Both the position numbers and the translations under genes were made by a program. Below are positions 7,725 to 13,870 of a stretch of DNA of 13,870 bases, in pieces. Every line of letters begins with the position of its first letter. Positions within the stretch are counted from its first letter, which is position 1. This DNA is from Alphaproteobacteria bacterium (lineage in GTDB: Bacteria; Pseudomonadota; Alphaproteobacteria; Sphingomonadales; Sphingomonadaceae), in NCBI GenBank assembly GCA_018830415.1, contig JAHJSJ010000002.1:1-13870 (forward strand), in the 5' to 3' direction. The notes under the pieces are model-generated. The model was not told where the DNA came from, did no database searches, and saw only the letters and a list, made by a program, of their open reading frames with translations.

Positions 7725-7823
7725 GTCATTGCGAGGAGCGAAGCGACGCGGCAATCCATGAACCACCGCCGTATCTGCCGCGATGTCTGGCCATGGATTG
7801 CTTCGCCTTCGGCTCGCAATGAC
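7725..7823. repeat. Dispersed palindromic repeat element between prs and hisN
   Basis: The left arm begins GTCATTGCGAG (7725-7735) and runs to GGCAATCCATG at 7760. The right arm runs from CATGGATTGC (7792-7801) to CTCGCAATGAC (7813-7823). The arms are inverted copies, nearly perfect except for indels in the GAAGCGACG part, with a 31-base spacer. This kind of short interspersed palindrome is scattered through genomes of Sphingomonadales and relatives, and its antisense reading often yields spurious peptides with SLRAEGEAIH or ASLLAMT. It fills almost the whole 132-bp gap, ending 3 bases before the prs stop triplet, and would form a long hairpin in the prs-hisN transcript. Confidence 0.85.
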
Positions 7824-7826
7824 GAA

Positions 7827-8762
7827 CTAGTCGAACAGGCTCGAAACCGAGCTTTCATCCGCAATCCGCCGGATCGCTTCGCCCACCAGCGGGGCAATCG
7901 GCAAAATGCGGATGCGGTCTGATGCTTCGGCGGCCTCGGTCGGCCGGATCGAATCGGTGATCACCAGCTCTTTAAGGCGCGACCCGTTGATCCGCGCCAC
8001 CGCTCCGCCCGACAACACTCCGTGGGTGATATAGGCCGCGACCGACTTTGCGCCGTTTTCCAACAGCGCCTCGGCCGCGTTGCACAGGGTGCCACCCGAA
8101 TCGACCATATCGTCGATCAGGATGCAGTGCCGACCCGAAACGTCGCCGATGATGTTCATCACCTCGCTTTCGCCCGGCCGGTCACGGCGCTTGTCGACGA
8201 TCGCCAGCGGCGCGTTGTCGAGCCGTTTGGCAAGCGATCGCGCGCGCACCACCCCGCCAACGTCGGGCGACACCACCATCAGATCCTGATCGCCATACCG
8301 CGCCTGAATATCCGCGGCCATGACCGGCGCGGCATAAAGATTATCGGTCGGGATATCGAAGAAGCCCTGAATCTGTCCCGCGTGCAGGTCCACCGCCAGC
8401 ATCCGGTCTGCCCCCGCCTCGGTAATCAGGTTTGCCACCAGCTTGGCCGAAATCGGTGTGCGTGGCCCCGGCTTGCGATCCTGCCGGGCGTAACCGAAAT
8501 AGGGCACCACCGCCGTGATCCGCTTGGCCGAGGCGCGGCGCAGCGCGTCGATGCAGATCAGCAATTCCATCAGATTGTCGTTGGCCGGAAAACTGGTCGG
8601 CTGAACGACAAACACGTCTTCACCGCGCACGTTTTCGTGGATTTCGACGAATATTTCTTCGTCGGAGAATCGCCGCACACTGGCATCGGTGAGCGGCATT
8701 TCGAGATAGGCCGCAATGGCACGGGCGAGCGGCAGGTTCGAATTGCCGGACATGATCTTCAT
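7827..8762 (-). CDS. prs: Ribose-phosphate pyrophosphokinase (PRPP synthetase)
   Basis: It makes PRPP from ribose 5-phosphate and ATP in the cytosol, feeding histidine, nucleotide, NAD and tryptophan synthesis. Its 311 residues are normal for class I enzymes. Seen: ATP-binding RQDRK (93-97), metal-binding DLHAGQIQGFF (125-135, H127), the flexible-loop catalytic KRR (191-193) with SE shortly after, and the PRPP-binding loop DDMVDSGGT (217-225). The ATG at 8762 (MKIMSGNSNLPLA) fits the usual N-terminus; GGGGA lies 10 bases upstream. It is divergent from the PH-domain gene at 8902, and hisN follows on the same strand after the palindromic repeat. It looks intact. Confidence 0.98.
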   Translation of the reverse strand: MKIMSGNSNLPLARAIAAYLEMPLTDASVRRFSDEEIFVEIHENVRGEDVFVVQPTSFPANDNLMELLICIDALRRASAKRITAVVPYFGYARQDRKPGPRTPISAKLVANLITEAGADRMLAVDLHAGQIQGFFDIPTDNLYAAPVMAADIQARYGDQDLMVVSPDVGGVVRARSLAKRLDNAPLAIVDKRRDRPGESEVMNIIGDVSGRHCILIDDMVDSGGTLCNAAEALLENGAKSVAAYITHGVLSGGAVARINGSRLKELVITDSIRPTEAAEASDRIRILPIAPLVGEAIRRIADESSVSSLFD

Positions 8763-8901
8763 GGCGCGCGAATCCCCGATGGCAGGTAATCCGCCTCGCC
8801 TAGCGACACGTCATAGGAATGCAACAGACCGAACAGTGGTTGTCGTCAGGTGTGAACGAAAGCGCTTGCGCGGGTGCGCTGTATTGCGCAAGTAAACCAC
8901 C

Positions 8902-9420
8902 ATGGATAAATCATCTGCGCCAACCCCTGTCGATCAGCCGTCCGATGACGAGGGCGAGCTTACCAGACTGCACCCCAATTACGCTCACGCGCTGCGGGTG
9001 CAGGCGGCACTGACCGCGATTCCGTTTCTGATAGGATCGCTGGTGCTGGAGACGGCCTTTCGCGATCAGGCGGCCTTCCCCAGCGGGATCATTGCCGGGC
9101 CGGTGCTGCTGATTGCACTGGCGTTGATCATCCGCATCCCCGCGCGGCGTTATCATGCGCGCGGATATCAGATCAGCGCTGACCGGTTGCGGGTGGTGCG
9201 CGGCTTGCTGTGGCGTTCGGACACTGTTGTGCCGTTCAGCCGGGTGCAGCATATCGATGTGCATCAGGGGCCGCTCGAACGGTTTTTCGGCATCGCCACG
9301 CTGACGCTTCACACCGCAGGCAATCACAATGCCAGCGTGGCATTGCCCGGACTGGAAGAGGCGCGCGCAAGGGAAATGCGCGAAGACATCCGCGCCCACA
9401 TCCGGCGGGAGAGCCTGTGA
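8902..9420 (+). CDS. YdbS-like membrane protein with one bacterial PH domain
   Basis: This 172-residue protein has an acidic cytoplasmic N-tail (1-30), two hydrophobic membrane segments at about 34-51 and 62-79, then a bacterial PH-type domain (bPH2, formerly DUF304) at about 85-160. The domain shows the signature YQISADRLRVVRGLLWR, then VVPFSRVQHIDVHQGPLERF and FGIATLTLHTAG. It matches YdbS of Bacillus, which is paired with a larger YdbT. There, the pair has been linked to resistance against a circular bacteriocin. The GTG of the next gene overlaps its TGA, so both are co-translated. No good Shine-Dalgarno precedes the ATG. A small inverted repeat (CTTGCGC/GCGCAAG, 8865-8892) lies just upstream. 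Confidence 0.82.
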   Translation: MDKSSAPTPVDQPSDDEGELTRLHPNYAHALRVQAALTAIPFLIGSLVLETAFRDQAAFPSGIIAGPVLLIALALIIRIPARRYHARGYQISADRLRVVRGLLWRSDTVVPFSRVQHIDVHQGPLERFFGIATLTLHTAGNHNASVALPGLEEARAREMREDIRAHIRRESL

Positions 9421-10976
9421 TCCAGCCGCAGAGAACCGCGCCGATCAGCGTTGTTTTGGGCGCGATCGGCAGCATCCGCAGCGCGATTATTCCGGCGATC
9501 GCGGTTGCGTTTTCCGGGATTGGCGGTGCGGGCCGGATGCTGGGCGCCATCGGGGTTGTTGTGGCGGCGGCGATTATCGGGACGCTGTTCAGCTATATCG
9601 CCTGGCGGCGGCTGACCTATACCATCGGCGAACAGGATATCCGGGTGGAAAGCGGCGTGCTGAGCCGTTCGGCGCGTTCGGTTCCCTATGAGCGAATTCA
9701 GGATGTCAGCCTGGAAGCCAAGCTGCTTCCACGTCTGCTGGGCCTGGTCGCGGTCAAATTTGAAACCGGAGCGGGCGGGAGCGAAGACCTCGCGCTGACC
9801 TACCTCACCACCGCCGAGGGCGAACGCCTGCGCCGATTGGTGCGCGAACGCCGCGATGATGGACAACAAGCTGCTACGAGCGCCGATCCAGCGGCATCCA
9901 CGTCGGGCGACGCGGATAAAGGCGACGTGCTGTTTGCAATGGGGCCAAGGCGATTATTGCGCTTTGGATTGTTTGAATTCTCGCTTGCGGTATTCGCGGT
10001 GCTGGGCGGCCTGCTTCAATATGTCGACATGGTCACCGATATTGACCTCTGGAACGGCGATCTGTGGCGCGGTTGGCTGGAGGAACAGGGCACCATCATT
10101 GCCAGCCTTGGCCCTTACGCGCAGGCGGCGGGCGCGACCGCTGGGTTGTTCGGATTGGCGCTGATCGGTCTGGCAACCGGCATCCTGCGAACCTTTGCGC
10201 GCGATTGGGGGTTCACCCTTTCCCGCAGCACCCGCGGATTCCGGCGTCAGCGCGGCTTGTTCACCCGCACCGATGTGGTGATGCCGGCACACCGGGTGCA
10301 GGCGCTGGTGATCGGCACCGGGTTTATGCGCTATCGGTTTGGCTGGCACGGTTTGAGCTTCGTGAGCCTGGCGCAGGATGCCGGCAATGAAAGCCACGTT
10401 GTTGCACCGTTTGCGCAGATGGACGAGATCGCGCCAATCGTAGCGGCGGCAGGGTTCCACTTGCCTGATGAGCGGATCAACTGGCACCGCGCCAGCCGGC
10501 GTCACCGCAATGACACGGCGATCATCAGCGCGCTGCCGTTTGTCGTGGCGGCGATCCTAGGTGCGGTCTTGGCGCCTCTTGGTGTGGCCTTGATCCCGCT
10601 TGGCCTGGCAGTAGTGATGGCGGGGGCGCAACTTTATGCGTGGGAGTTCCGGCGTCATGCGATTGATCCAGAACAGATTTTCTCCACCACCGGGCTGATG
10701 TCACCCACCAGCCGGATTGCGACCCGGCAAAAGCTGCACTCGGTGGAAATCGCGCAGGGACCGCTCGCGCGGTGGCGTGGCTATGCCACGGTGCATCTGG
10801 GGCTGGCTGGCGGCAGTTTTTCAATTCCCGGCATGCCATTGAAAACGGCTCGAATATTGCGGGCCAGCATTCTCGATACCATCGCCGCGACTGATTATTC
10901 GCAGATCGATGCGCCGCTTGATCAGGCTTTCAACACGGACCAATCGGGGTTGGCGGCAAATTTGGCGGCGACATAG
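9417..10976 (+). CDS. YdbT-like membrane protein with three bacterial PH-domain repeats
   Basis: This 519-residue membrane protein has three bPH2 blocks separated by pairs of membrane segments. Segments lie at about 12-33, 42-62, 180-202, 232-257, 367-388 and 390-408; the domains at about 64-142 (ESGVLSRSARSVPYERIQDV), 264-345 (RGLFTRTDVVMPAHRVQALV) and 412-490 (TTGLMSPTSRIATRQKLHSV). Each repeats the same pattern of G-L, P-x-x-R-[VI]-Q and a following G-[LF]-x-R. The GTG at 9417 is chosen because GGGAG lies 5 bases upstream and GTGA overlaps the YdbS-like stop. The open frame reaches back to 9210, but inside the neighbour. The last 55 bp overlap a convergent GNAT gene. Role in the envelope is inferred from the Bacillus pair; the ligand is unknown. 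Confidence 0.82.
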   Translation: MIQPQRTAPISVVLGAIGSIRSAIIPAIAVAFSGIGGAGRMLGAIGVVVAAAIIGTLFSYIAWRRLTYTIGEQDIRVESGVLSRSARSVPYERIQDVSLEAKLLPRLLGLVAVKFETGAGGSEDLALTYLTTAEGERLRRLVRERRDDGQQAATSADPAASTSGDADKGDVLFAMGPRRLLRFGLFEFSLAVFAVLGGLLQYVDMVTDIDLWNGDLWRGWLEEQGTIIASLGPYAQAAGATAGLFGLALIGLATGILRTFARDWGFTLSRSTRGFRRQRGLFTRTDVVMPAHRVQALVIGTGFMRYRFGWHGLSFVSLAQDAGNESHVVAPFAQMDEIAPIVAAAGFHLPDERINWHRASRRHRNDTAIISALPFVVAAILGAVLAPLGVALIPLGLAVVMAGAQLYAWEFRRHAIDPEQIFSTTGLMSPTSRIATRQKLHSVEIAQGPLARWRGYATVHLGLAGGSFSIPGMPLKTARILRASILDTIAATDYSQIDAPLDQAFNTDQSGLAANLAAT

Positions 10977-11239
10977 GAACAATCCGGGCGGATCAGGAAA
11001 CCCTGCCGCCGCGCATCCGCGACCATTCGCATCACCAGCGCAGCCGCTACCCCGCGCCCGCCGATCGCGCGCGGCACCACGGTATGCGCGGCAATGCGCA
11101 CGTCCTTACCCGCCTGCACGCCGCCTGGTTCCCACTGGAGATAGGCCTCGTGCGAAGAATTGCGCACCACCGCAAAATAGCATCCACCCTGCCCCTGAAC
11201 ATGGTGGGTGATGGTGAGTTCTGTGGTTTCCTCGCCCAC
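10922..11239 (-). CDS. Small GNAT-like N-acetyltransferase (COG2388/YjdJ type)
   Basis: This is a 105-residue protein of the short GNAT group. The signature sits in the second half: HTVVPRAIGGRGVAAALV (52-69) carries the acetyl-CoA-binding R-x-x-G-x-G-like turn, followed by VADARRQGF and the C-terminal PDCSYVAAKFAANPDW (85-100), the usual C-x-Y-V-x-x-[FY] ending of this family. The GTG at 11239 is chosen because GGGAG lies 9 bases upstream; the frame stays open far upstream, antisense to the threonine aldolase gene, with no relation to GNAT proteins. It is divergent from ltaE (78 bp gap) and convergent with the YdbT-like gene, overlapping its end by 55 bp. The substrate is unknown. Confidence 0.8.
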   Translation of the reverse strand: MGEETTELTITHHVQGQGGCYFAVVRNSSHEAYLQWEPGGVQAGKDVRIAAHTVVPRAIGGRGVAAALVMRMVADARRQGFLIRPDCSYVAAKFAANPDWSVLKA

Positions 11240-11248
11240 TGACCGTTT

Positions 11249-11253
11249 CTCCC
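11249..11253 (-). promoter_or_regulatory. Ribosome-binding site that fixes the GNAT start
   Basis: GGGAG on the minus strand, 9 bases before the GTG at 11239. It supports a GTG start and the short 105-residue protein over longer in-frame readings. Confidence 0.65.
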
Positions 11254-11317
11254 GCTTGCGTTGACCGTATATTTGGCCGCTTGCCATGGCCGCGTGGCAC
11301 ATTAGAGGCGTTGTCCC

Positions 11318-12337
11318 ATGACCCTTGCCAAGCCCTTCCTGTCGGACAATGCCGCCGCCGTCCACCCCCGATTGTGGGAGGCGATGCGCGCAGCCGACCA
11401 TCCGGATAATCCCTATGATGGCGATTCGCTTTCGGGAGAGCTGGACGCACGCTTTACCGCATTGTTCGGGCGCGAATGCGCCGCGCTGTGGGTGGCGACC
11501 GGGACGGCAGCCAACTGCCTTGCACTGGCGACGATGTGCGCCCCCCACGGCGGGGTGGTGTGCCACCGCGAGGCGCATATCGAGGTCGATGAAGGCGGTG
11601 CGCCGGGATTTTTTCTCCACGGTGCCAAGCTGATGCTGGCAGACGGCGATGGCGCAAAGCTGACGCCCGCCGATATTGCCGCGCTGATCGACCCGATCCG
11701 CGACGATGTGCATCAAGTGCAGCCGCACGCCATCGCGATCACGCAGGCGAGCGAATATGGCCGCACCTACACGGCTGCCGAACTGGCGGCGCTGGGTGTG
11801 TTTGCGAAGGAACGGCGGCTGGGTCTGCACATGGACGGAGCGCGCTTTGCCAATGCGGCAGCTTTCCTTGGCGACAGCGCAGAGGATGCGGCACGCGCGG
11901 CTAGCGGCCCGGTTGATAGCCTCGCGTTCGGGTTCATCAAGAACGGCGGAATGGGCGCGGAGGCGGTGGTGCTGTTCGAACCCGAAGCCGCCATGCAAGT
12001 CCGCTATCGCCGCAAGCGCGCGGGGCACCTGCAATGCAAAGGCCGCTATCTCGCCGCGCAGATTCTTGCGATGCTGGATGGCGACTTGTGGCTTGCCAAC
12101 GCCGCCCACGCCAATGCCGCTGCGCAGGAAGTGGCGGCAGGCTGCGGCGACCGGCTGCTTCACCCGGTTGAGGCTAACGAATTGTTCGTGCGGTTGAGCG
12201 AGGCTGAACGCGCTTCGTTACGCGCGCAAGATTTCGCCTTTTACGATTGGGGCACCAACGCCGCCCGCTTCGTTACCGCGTGGAACACTCGTGCAGAGGA
12301 CGCGCAGGCGCTTGGCAAGGCCATCGCCGCACTATGA
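11318..12337 (+). CDS. ltaE: Low-specificity L-threonine aldolase (PLP enzyme)
   Basis: It splits L-threonine or L-allo-threonine into glycine and acetaldehyde in the cytosol. The 339 residues follow the fold-type I beta-eliminating lyase/threonine aldolase family: FLSDNAAAVHP at the start, YDGDS (33-37), GTAAN (62-66) for phosphate binding, HREAH (83-87), the HMDGAR motif (171-176) whose Asp contacts the pyridine ring, and FIKNGGMGAEAV (206-217) with K208 as the likely Schiff-base lysine. The FIKNGG form differs from the SKGLGAP form of the E. coli enzyme and is seen in the Pseudomonas-like subgroup. AGAGG lies 9 bases before the ATG. Its TGA overlaps the ATG of the transporter gene, so the two are probably coupled. 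Confidence 0.92.
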   Translation: MTLAKPFLSDNAAAVHPRLWEAMRAADHPDNPYDGDSLSGELDARFTALFGRECAALWVATGTAANCLALATMCAPHGGVVCHREAHIEVDEGGAPGFFLHGAKLMLADGDGAKLTPADIAALIDPIRDDVHQVQPHAIAITQASEYGRTYTAAELAALGVFAKERRLGLHMDGARFANAAAFLGDSAEDAARAASGPVDSLAFGFIKNGGMGAEAVVLFEPEAAMQVRYRRKRAGHLQCKGRYLAAQILAMLDGDLWLANAAHANAAAQEVAAGCGDRLLHPVEANELFVRLSEAERASLRAQDFAFYDWGTNAARFVTAWNTRAEDAQALGKAIAAL

Positions 12338-13260
12338 CGTCAGCCCCCGCGCCGACGACTTTCGGCCCCTCAATGCTCAGCCCCAAGGTGCTGGTCCCGT
12401 TCATGCTGACTGGCACGATCTGGGGGTCAACCTGGTTTGTGATTACGGGACAGATCGACGGAGTACCTGCGGCGTGGAGTGTGTTCTACCGCTTCCTGCT
12501 GGCGACACCGGCGCTGTTTTTGCTGGCTGTGGTGATGGGCAACCGGCTGAGGTTGGGCCGGCCTGAACATCTGTTGGCGCTCGGCGTCGGCATCGCGCAG
12601 TTCAGCGGCAATTTCCTGTTCGTCTATCATGCGGAAAGCCACATCACGTCGGGCATCGTCGCGGTGATGTTCGCGCTGCTGATGGTGCCTAATGCAGTGT
12701 TCGCGAAGGTGTTCATCGGCGAAAAGGTGCAAGGCGGCTTTATCGGCGGTAGCCTTGTCGCGATTGCTGGGGTGGCAATGTTGTTGGTGCACGAATGGCG
12801 CGCGGCTCCGCTGGATGGTAATGTCGGGCTGGGGATTGCGCTGGCGATTGGCGGGATGCTGGCGGCGTCGATTGCCAATGTGGTGCAGGCCAACCCCACC
12901 GGACGCGCGGTGCCGATGGTCAGCCTGCTGGCATGGGCGATGCTGTATGGCACGATCTTCGATCTCGGATTTGCGCTGCTGACCGCTGGCCCTCCGGCGG
13001 TGCCGGGCGGCTGGCAGTTCTGGGCGGGGACAGCCTATCTGGCGCTGATCGGGTCGGTGGTGACCTTCCCACTGCACTACAATCTGGTGCGCGAGATCGG
13101 CGCGGGGCGCACGGCCTATAATGCCATTGTTACCGTGTGCGTGGCGATGCTGTTGTCGACTTTGTTTGAAGGCTATCGCTGGACGTGGCTAACCGCAAGC
13201 GGCGCGGCGCTGGCGCTGCTGGGCATGGGTTTGGCGCTGCGGTCGAGGCAAAAGCGCTAG
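12334..13260 (+). CDS. EamA/DMT-family membrane transporter
   Basis: This 308-residue inner-membrane protein has about ten hydrophobic segments in two EamA halves (about 22-150 and 168-302). The first helix and loop, GTIWGSTWFVITGQIDGVPA (27-46) followed by FYRFLLA, are typical of the RhaT/RarD/YdcZ-like EamA group of metabolite exporters. The ATG at 12334 overlaps the ltaE stop as ATGA; earlier in-frame codons lie inside ltaE. The substrate is not visible. Coupling to threonine aldolase suggests an amino acid or related small metabolite. It ends with a basic SRQKR tail, and the mobile-element debris begins immediately after the stop. Confidence 0.9.
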   Translation: MTSAPAPTTFGPSMLSPKVLVPFMLTGTIWGSTWFVITGQIDGVPAAWSVFYRFLLATPALFLLAVVMGNRLRLGRPEHLLALGVGIAQFSGNFLFVYHAESHITSGIVAVMFALLMVPNAVFAKVFIGEKVQGGFIGGSLVAIAGVAMLLVHEWRAAPLDGNVGLGIALAIGGMLAASIANVVQANPTGRAVPMVSLLAWAMLYGTIFDLGFALLTAGPPAVPGGWQFWAGTAYLALIGSVVTFPLHYNLVREIGAGRTAYNAIVTVCVAMLLSTLFEGYRWTWLTASGAALALLGMGLALRSRQKR

Positions 13261-13514
13261 GGCGGTCCCCGAGGCCAATCAGCCCCTCGACATAAGCAGG
13301 ACACATCCGCCCGATCGTAAGGCCGTATGTCCGTCTCGTGGTTAGAGGTGGTTCGGCCTACACTTGTGATCCGAGGGGTGCTCGGATGGGCCGAGCCGAT
13401 CTTCACATGAGGAGGGCGAGTGACGTGACCCCCAACCTTCATCCAGTTGCGATTAGAGTCTCGGCGTTGTTGTTGCCCAGCTGGGCAGGTGAAGCAAGGG
13501 GCTGCGTAGCGTAG
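13261..13514 (+). pseudogene. Structured leader and 5' remnant of a broken gene, possibly an IS110-type left end
   Basis: About 164 non-coding bases lead to a very good start signal: AGGAGGG (13410-13416), 8 bases, GTG (13425). The frame reads MTPNLHPVAI, then degenerates and stops at 13512-13514 after 29 codons, so the body of the gene is missing. The N-terminus would fit IS110-type transposases, where the next residues would carry the first catalytic Asp (IDLAK-like), but ten residues do not prove it. The leader can form hairpins at 13270-13289, 13320-13359 and 13369-13396. IS110-group elements encode a bridge RNA in exactly such a leader of this size. The family assignment is inference; the truncation is seen. 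Confidence 0.45.
13369..13396 (+). promoter_or_regulatory. Bistable hairpin in the leader of the broken gene
   Basis: Three interlocked segments allow two exclusive hairpins: ATCCGAG (13369-13375) with CTCGGAT (13381-13387), or GCTCGG (13380-13385) with CCGAGC (13391-13396). Both stems are perfect and both loops are 5 bases. It ends 13 bases before the Shine-Dalgarno at 13410. It may be part of a bridge-type RNA or a translational switch. Confidence 0.5.
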
Positions 13515-13760
13515 CCTCTACCTGGCTGTCATCCTTGACCTGCATAGCCGCCGTGTGGTGGGCTGGGCCGTCAGCGACAGGATGAAGAAGGATCTGGTGA
13601 TCCGTGCACTCGATATGGCGGTGCGGCTGCGTAATCCACCGCCAAACTGCCTTTTCCACTCGGATCGCGGCAGCCAATATTGCTCCTGCAACTATCAGAA
13701 GAAGCTGCAGGCCCATGGCCTGCGCCCATCGATGAGCGGCAAGGGTAATTGTTACGACAA
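13515..13760 (+). pseudogene. Fragment of IS3-family transposase OrfB (integrase core), broken at both ends
   Basis: In one frame from 13516 the translation follows the rve/DDE domain of IS3-family OrfB: LYLAVILDLHSRRVVGWAVS, then FHSDRGSQYCSCNYQ and MSGKGNCYDN. The TD-x-TY segment that should precede LYLAV, with the first catalytic Asp, is absent and replaced by unrelated sequence and an in-frame stop at 13507-13509. The second Asp (HSDRGSQY) is present. The third residue, Glu, normally a few residues after CYDN, is lost because a second element starts at 13761. About 82 codons remain, so no active transposase is possible. The frame stays open into the second element, but those residues are chimeric. 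Confidence 0.9.
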
Positions 13761-13870
13761 TGAACCGCCCCGGGATTGTCGGAGGCTATTTGGTTTAAGT
13801 TATGCTGCCATGGCGGTATCGTCCAGCATGGCGTAGTATTGTTGTTCGGCTTCGGCGGGCGGGATGTTGC
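13761..13870 (-). mobile_element. End of a second IS3-family insertion sequence, continues beyond the window
   Basis: The OrfB homology on the plus strand stops exactly where TGAACCGCCCCGGG begins (13761). Read on the minus strand the element ends in ...GGTTCA, which has the terminal CA (TG on the other strand) of IS3-family ends, 39 bases after the stop codon of a transposase frame. The element therefore lies inside the older OrfB fragment, after the CYDN codons. Its other end and the short target duplication (perhaps CAA) are outside the window. Confidence 0.78.
13800..13870 (-). CDS. C-terminal end of an IS3-family OrfB transposase, cut by window edge
   Basis: Only the last 22 residues are in the window: NIPPAEAEQQYYAMLD, then DTAMAA and TAA at 13802-13800. 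The NIPPAEAE-x-x-YY ending is a familiar C-terminus of IS3-family OrfB proteins. The catalytic core is outside, so intactness cannot be judged. The gene runs toward the IS end at 13761, as expected for OrfB. Confidence 0.75.
   Translation of the reverse strand, partial: NIPPAEAEQQYYAMLDDTAMAA

Noticed and set aside
7691..7897. Minus-strand frame of 68 codons across the palindromic repeat
   Set aside because: It is the well-known spurious translation of the dispersed repeat (ASLLAMT) plus antisense or out-of-frame prs sequence.
6910..7922. Plus-strand open frame of 347 codons over hisN
   Set aside because: Shadow of hisN, and its end reads through the palindromic repeat.
11240..12163. Minus-strand extension of the GNAT frame to 413 codons
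   Set aside because: It runs antisense through the threonine aldolase gene; only the last 105 codons look like an acetyltransferase, and a Shine-Dalgarno marks the GTG at 11239.
13257..13716. Minus-strand frames over the leader and the OrfB fragment
   Set aside because: They are antisense to recognised remnants and have no start signals or family features.
1..13870. CRISPR array, tRNA or rRNA genes
   Set aside because: No regularly spaced direct repeats, no T-loop and anticodon-arm combination, and no rRNA-like segment were seen on reading both strands.

Overview
This GC-rich window looks chromosomal and alphaproteobacterial, most likely from Sphingomonadales (Erythrobacter/Sphingomonas-like). 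The placement is an inference from the dispersed palindrome with arms beginning GTCATTGCGAG between prs and hisN, the rpmI-rplT/pheST gene order, and the style of the proteins. It cannot be settled from the sequence alone.

Left part (1-6450, all minus strand) is a translation block. Read in transcription order it is rpmI-rplT, a strong intrinsic terminator, an AraC-type regulator, then pheS-pheT, a YdfG-type short-chain dehydrogenase and prfC (cut by the window edge). The last four genes are joined by three successive 4-base ATGA stop/start overlaps, so they form one tightly coupled operon making phenylalanyl-tRNA synthetase, an NADP-dependent hydroxy-acid dehydrogenase and peptide release factor 3. 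The AraC-type regulator sits inside the otherwise classical L35-L20-PheS-PheT cluster.

Middle part: 6451-6923 has no convincing gene. It holds the rpmI ribosome-binding site, two adjacent perfect stem-loops and a probable terminator for hisN. Next come hisN (histidinol-phosphatase of the inositol monophosphatase family) and prs (PRPP synthetase), both on the minus strand. PRPP feeds histidine synthesis, so their adjacency makes sense. Between them lies a roughly 100-bp inverted-repeat element.

Right part (8902-13260) is mostly plus strand. It carries a two-gene membrane unit of bacterial PH-domain proteins (YdbS/YdbT type, GTGA overlap), a small GNAT acetyltransferase on the minus strand whose 3' end overlaps ydbT by 55 bp, and a coupled pair of low-specificity threonine aldolase and EamA/DMT transporter (ATGA overlap).

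Right end (13261-13870) is a mobile-element graveyard that starts immediately after the transporter stop. It holds a structured leader with a strong Shine-Dalgarno and the first codons of a broken gene (possibly the left end of an IS110-type element), then a headless IS3-family OrfB fragment, itself interrupted by the end of a second IS3-family element that runs out of the window. No tRNA, rRNA or CRISPR array was seen.
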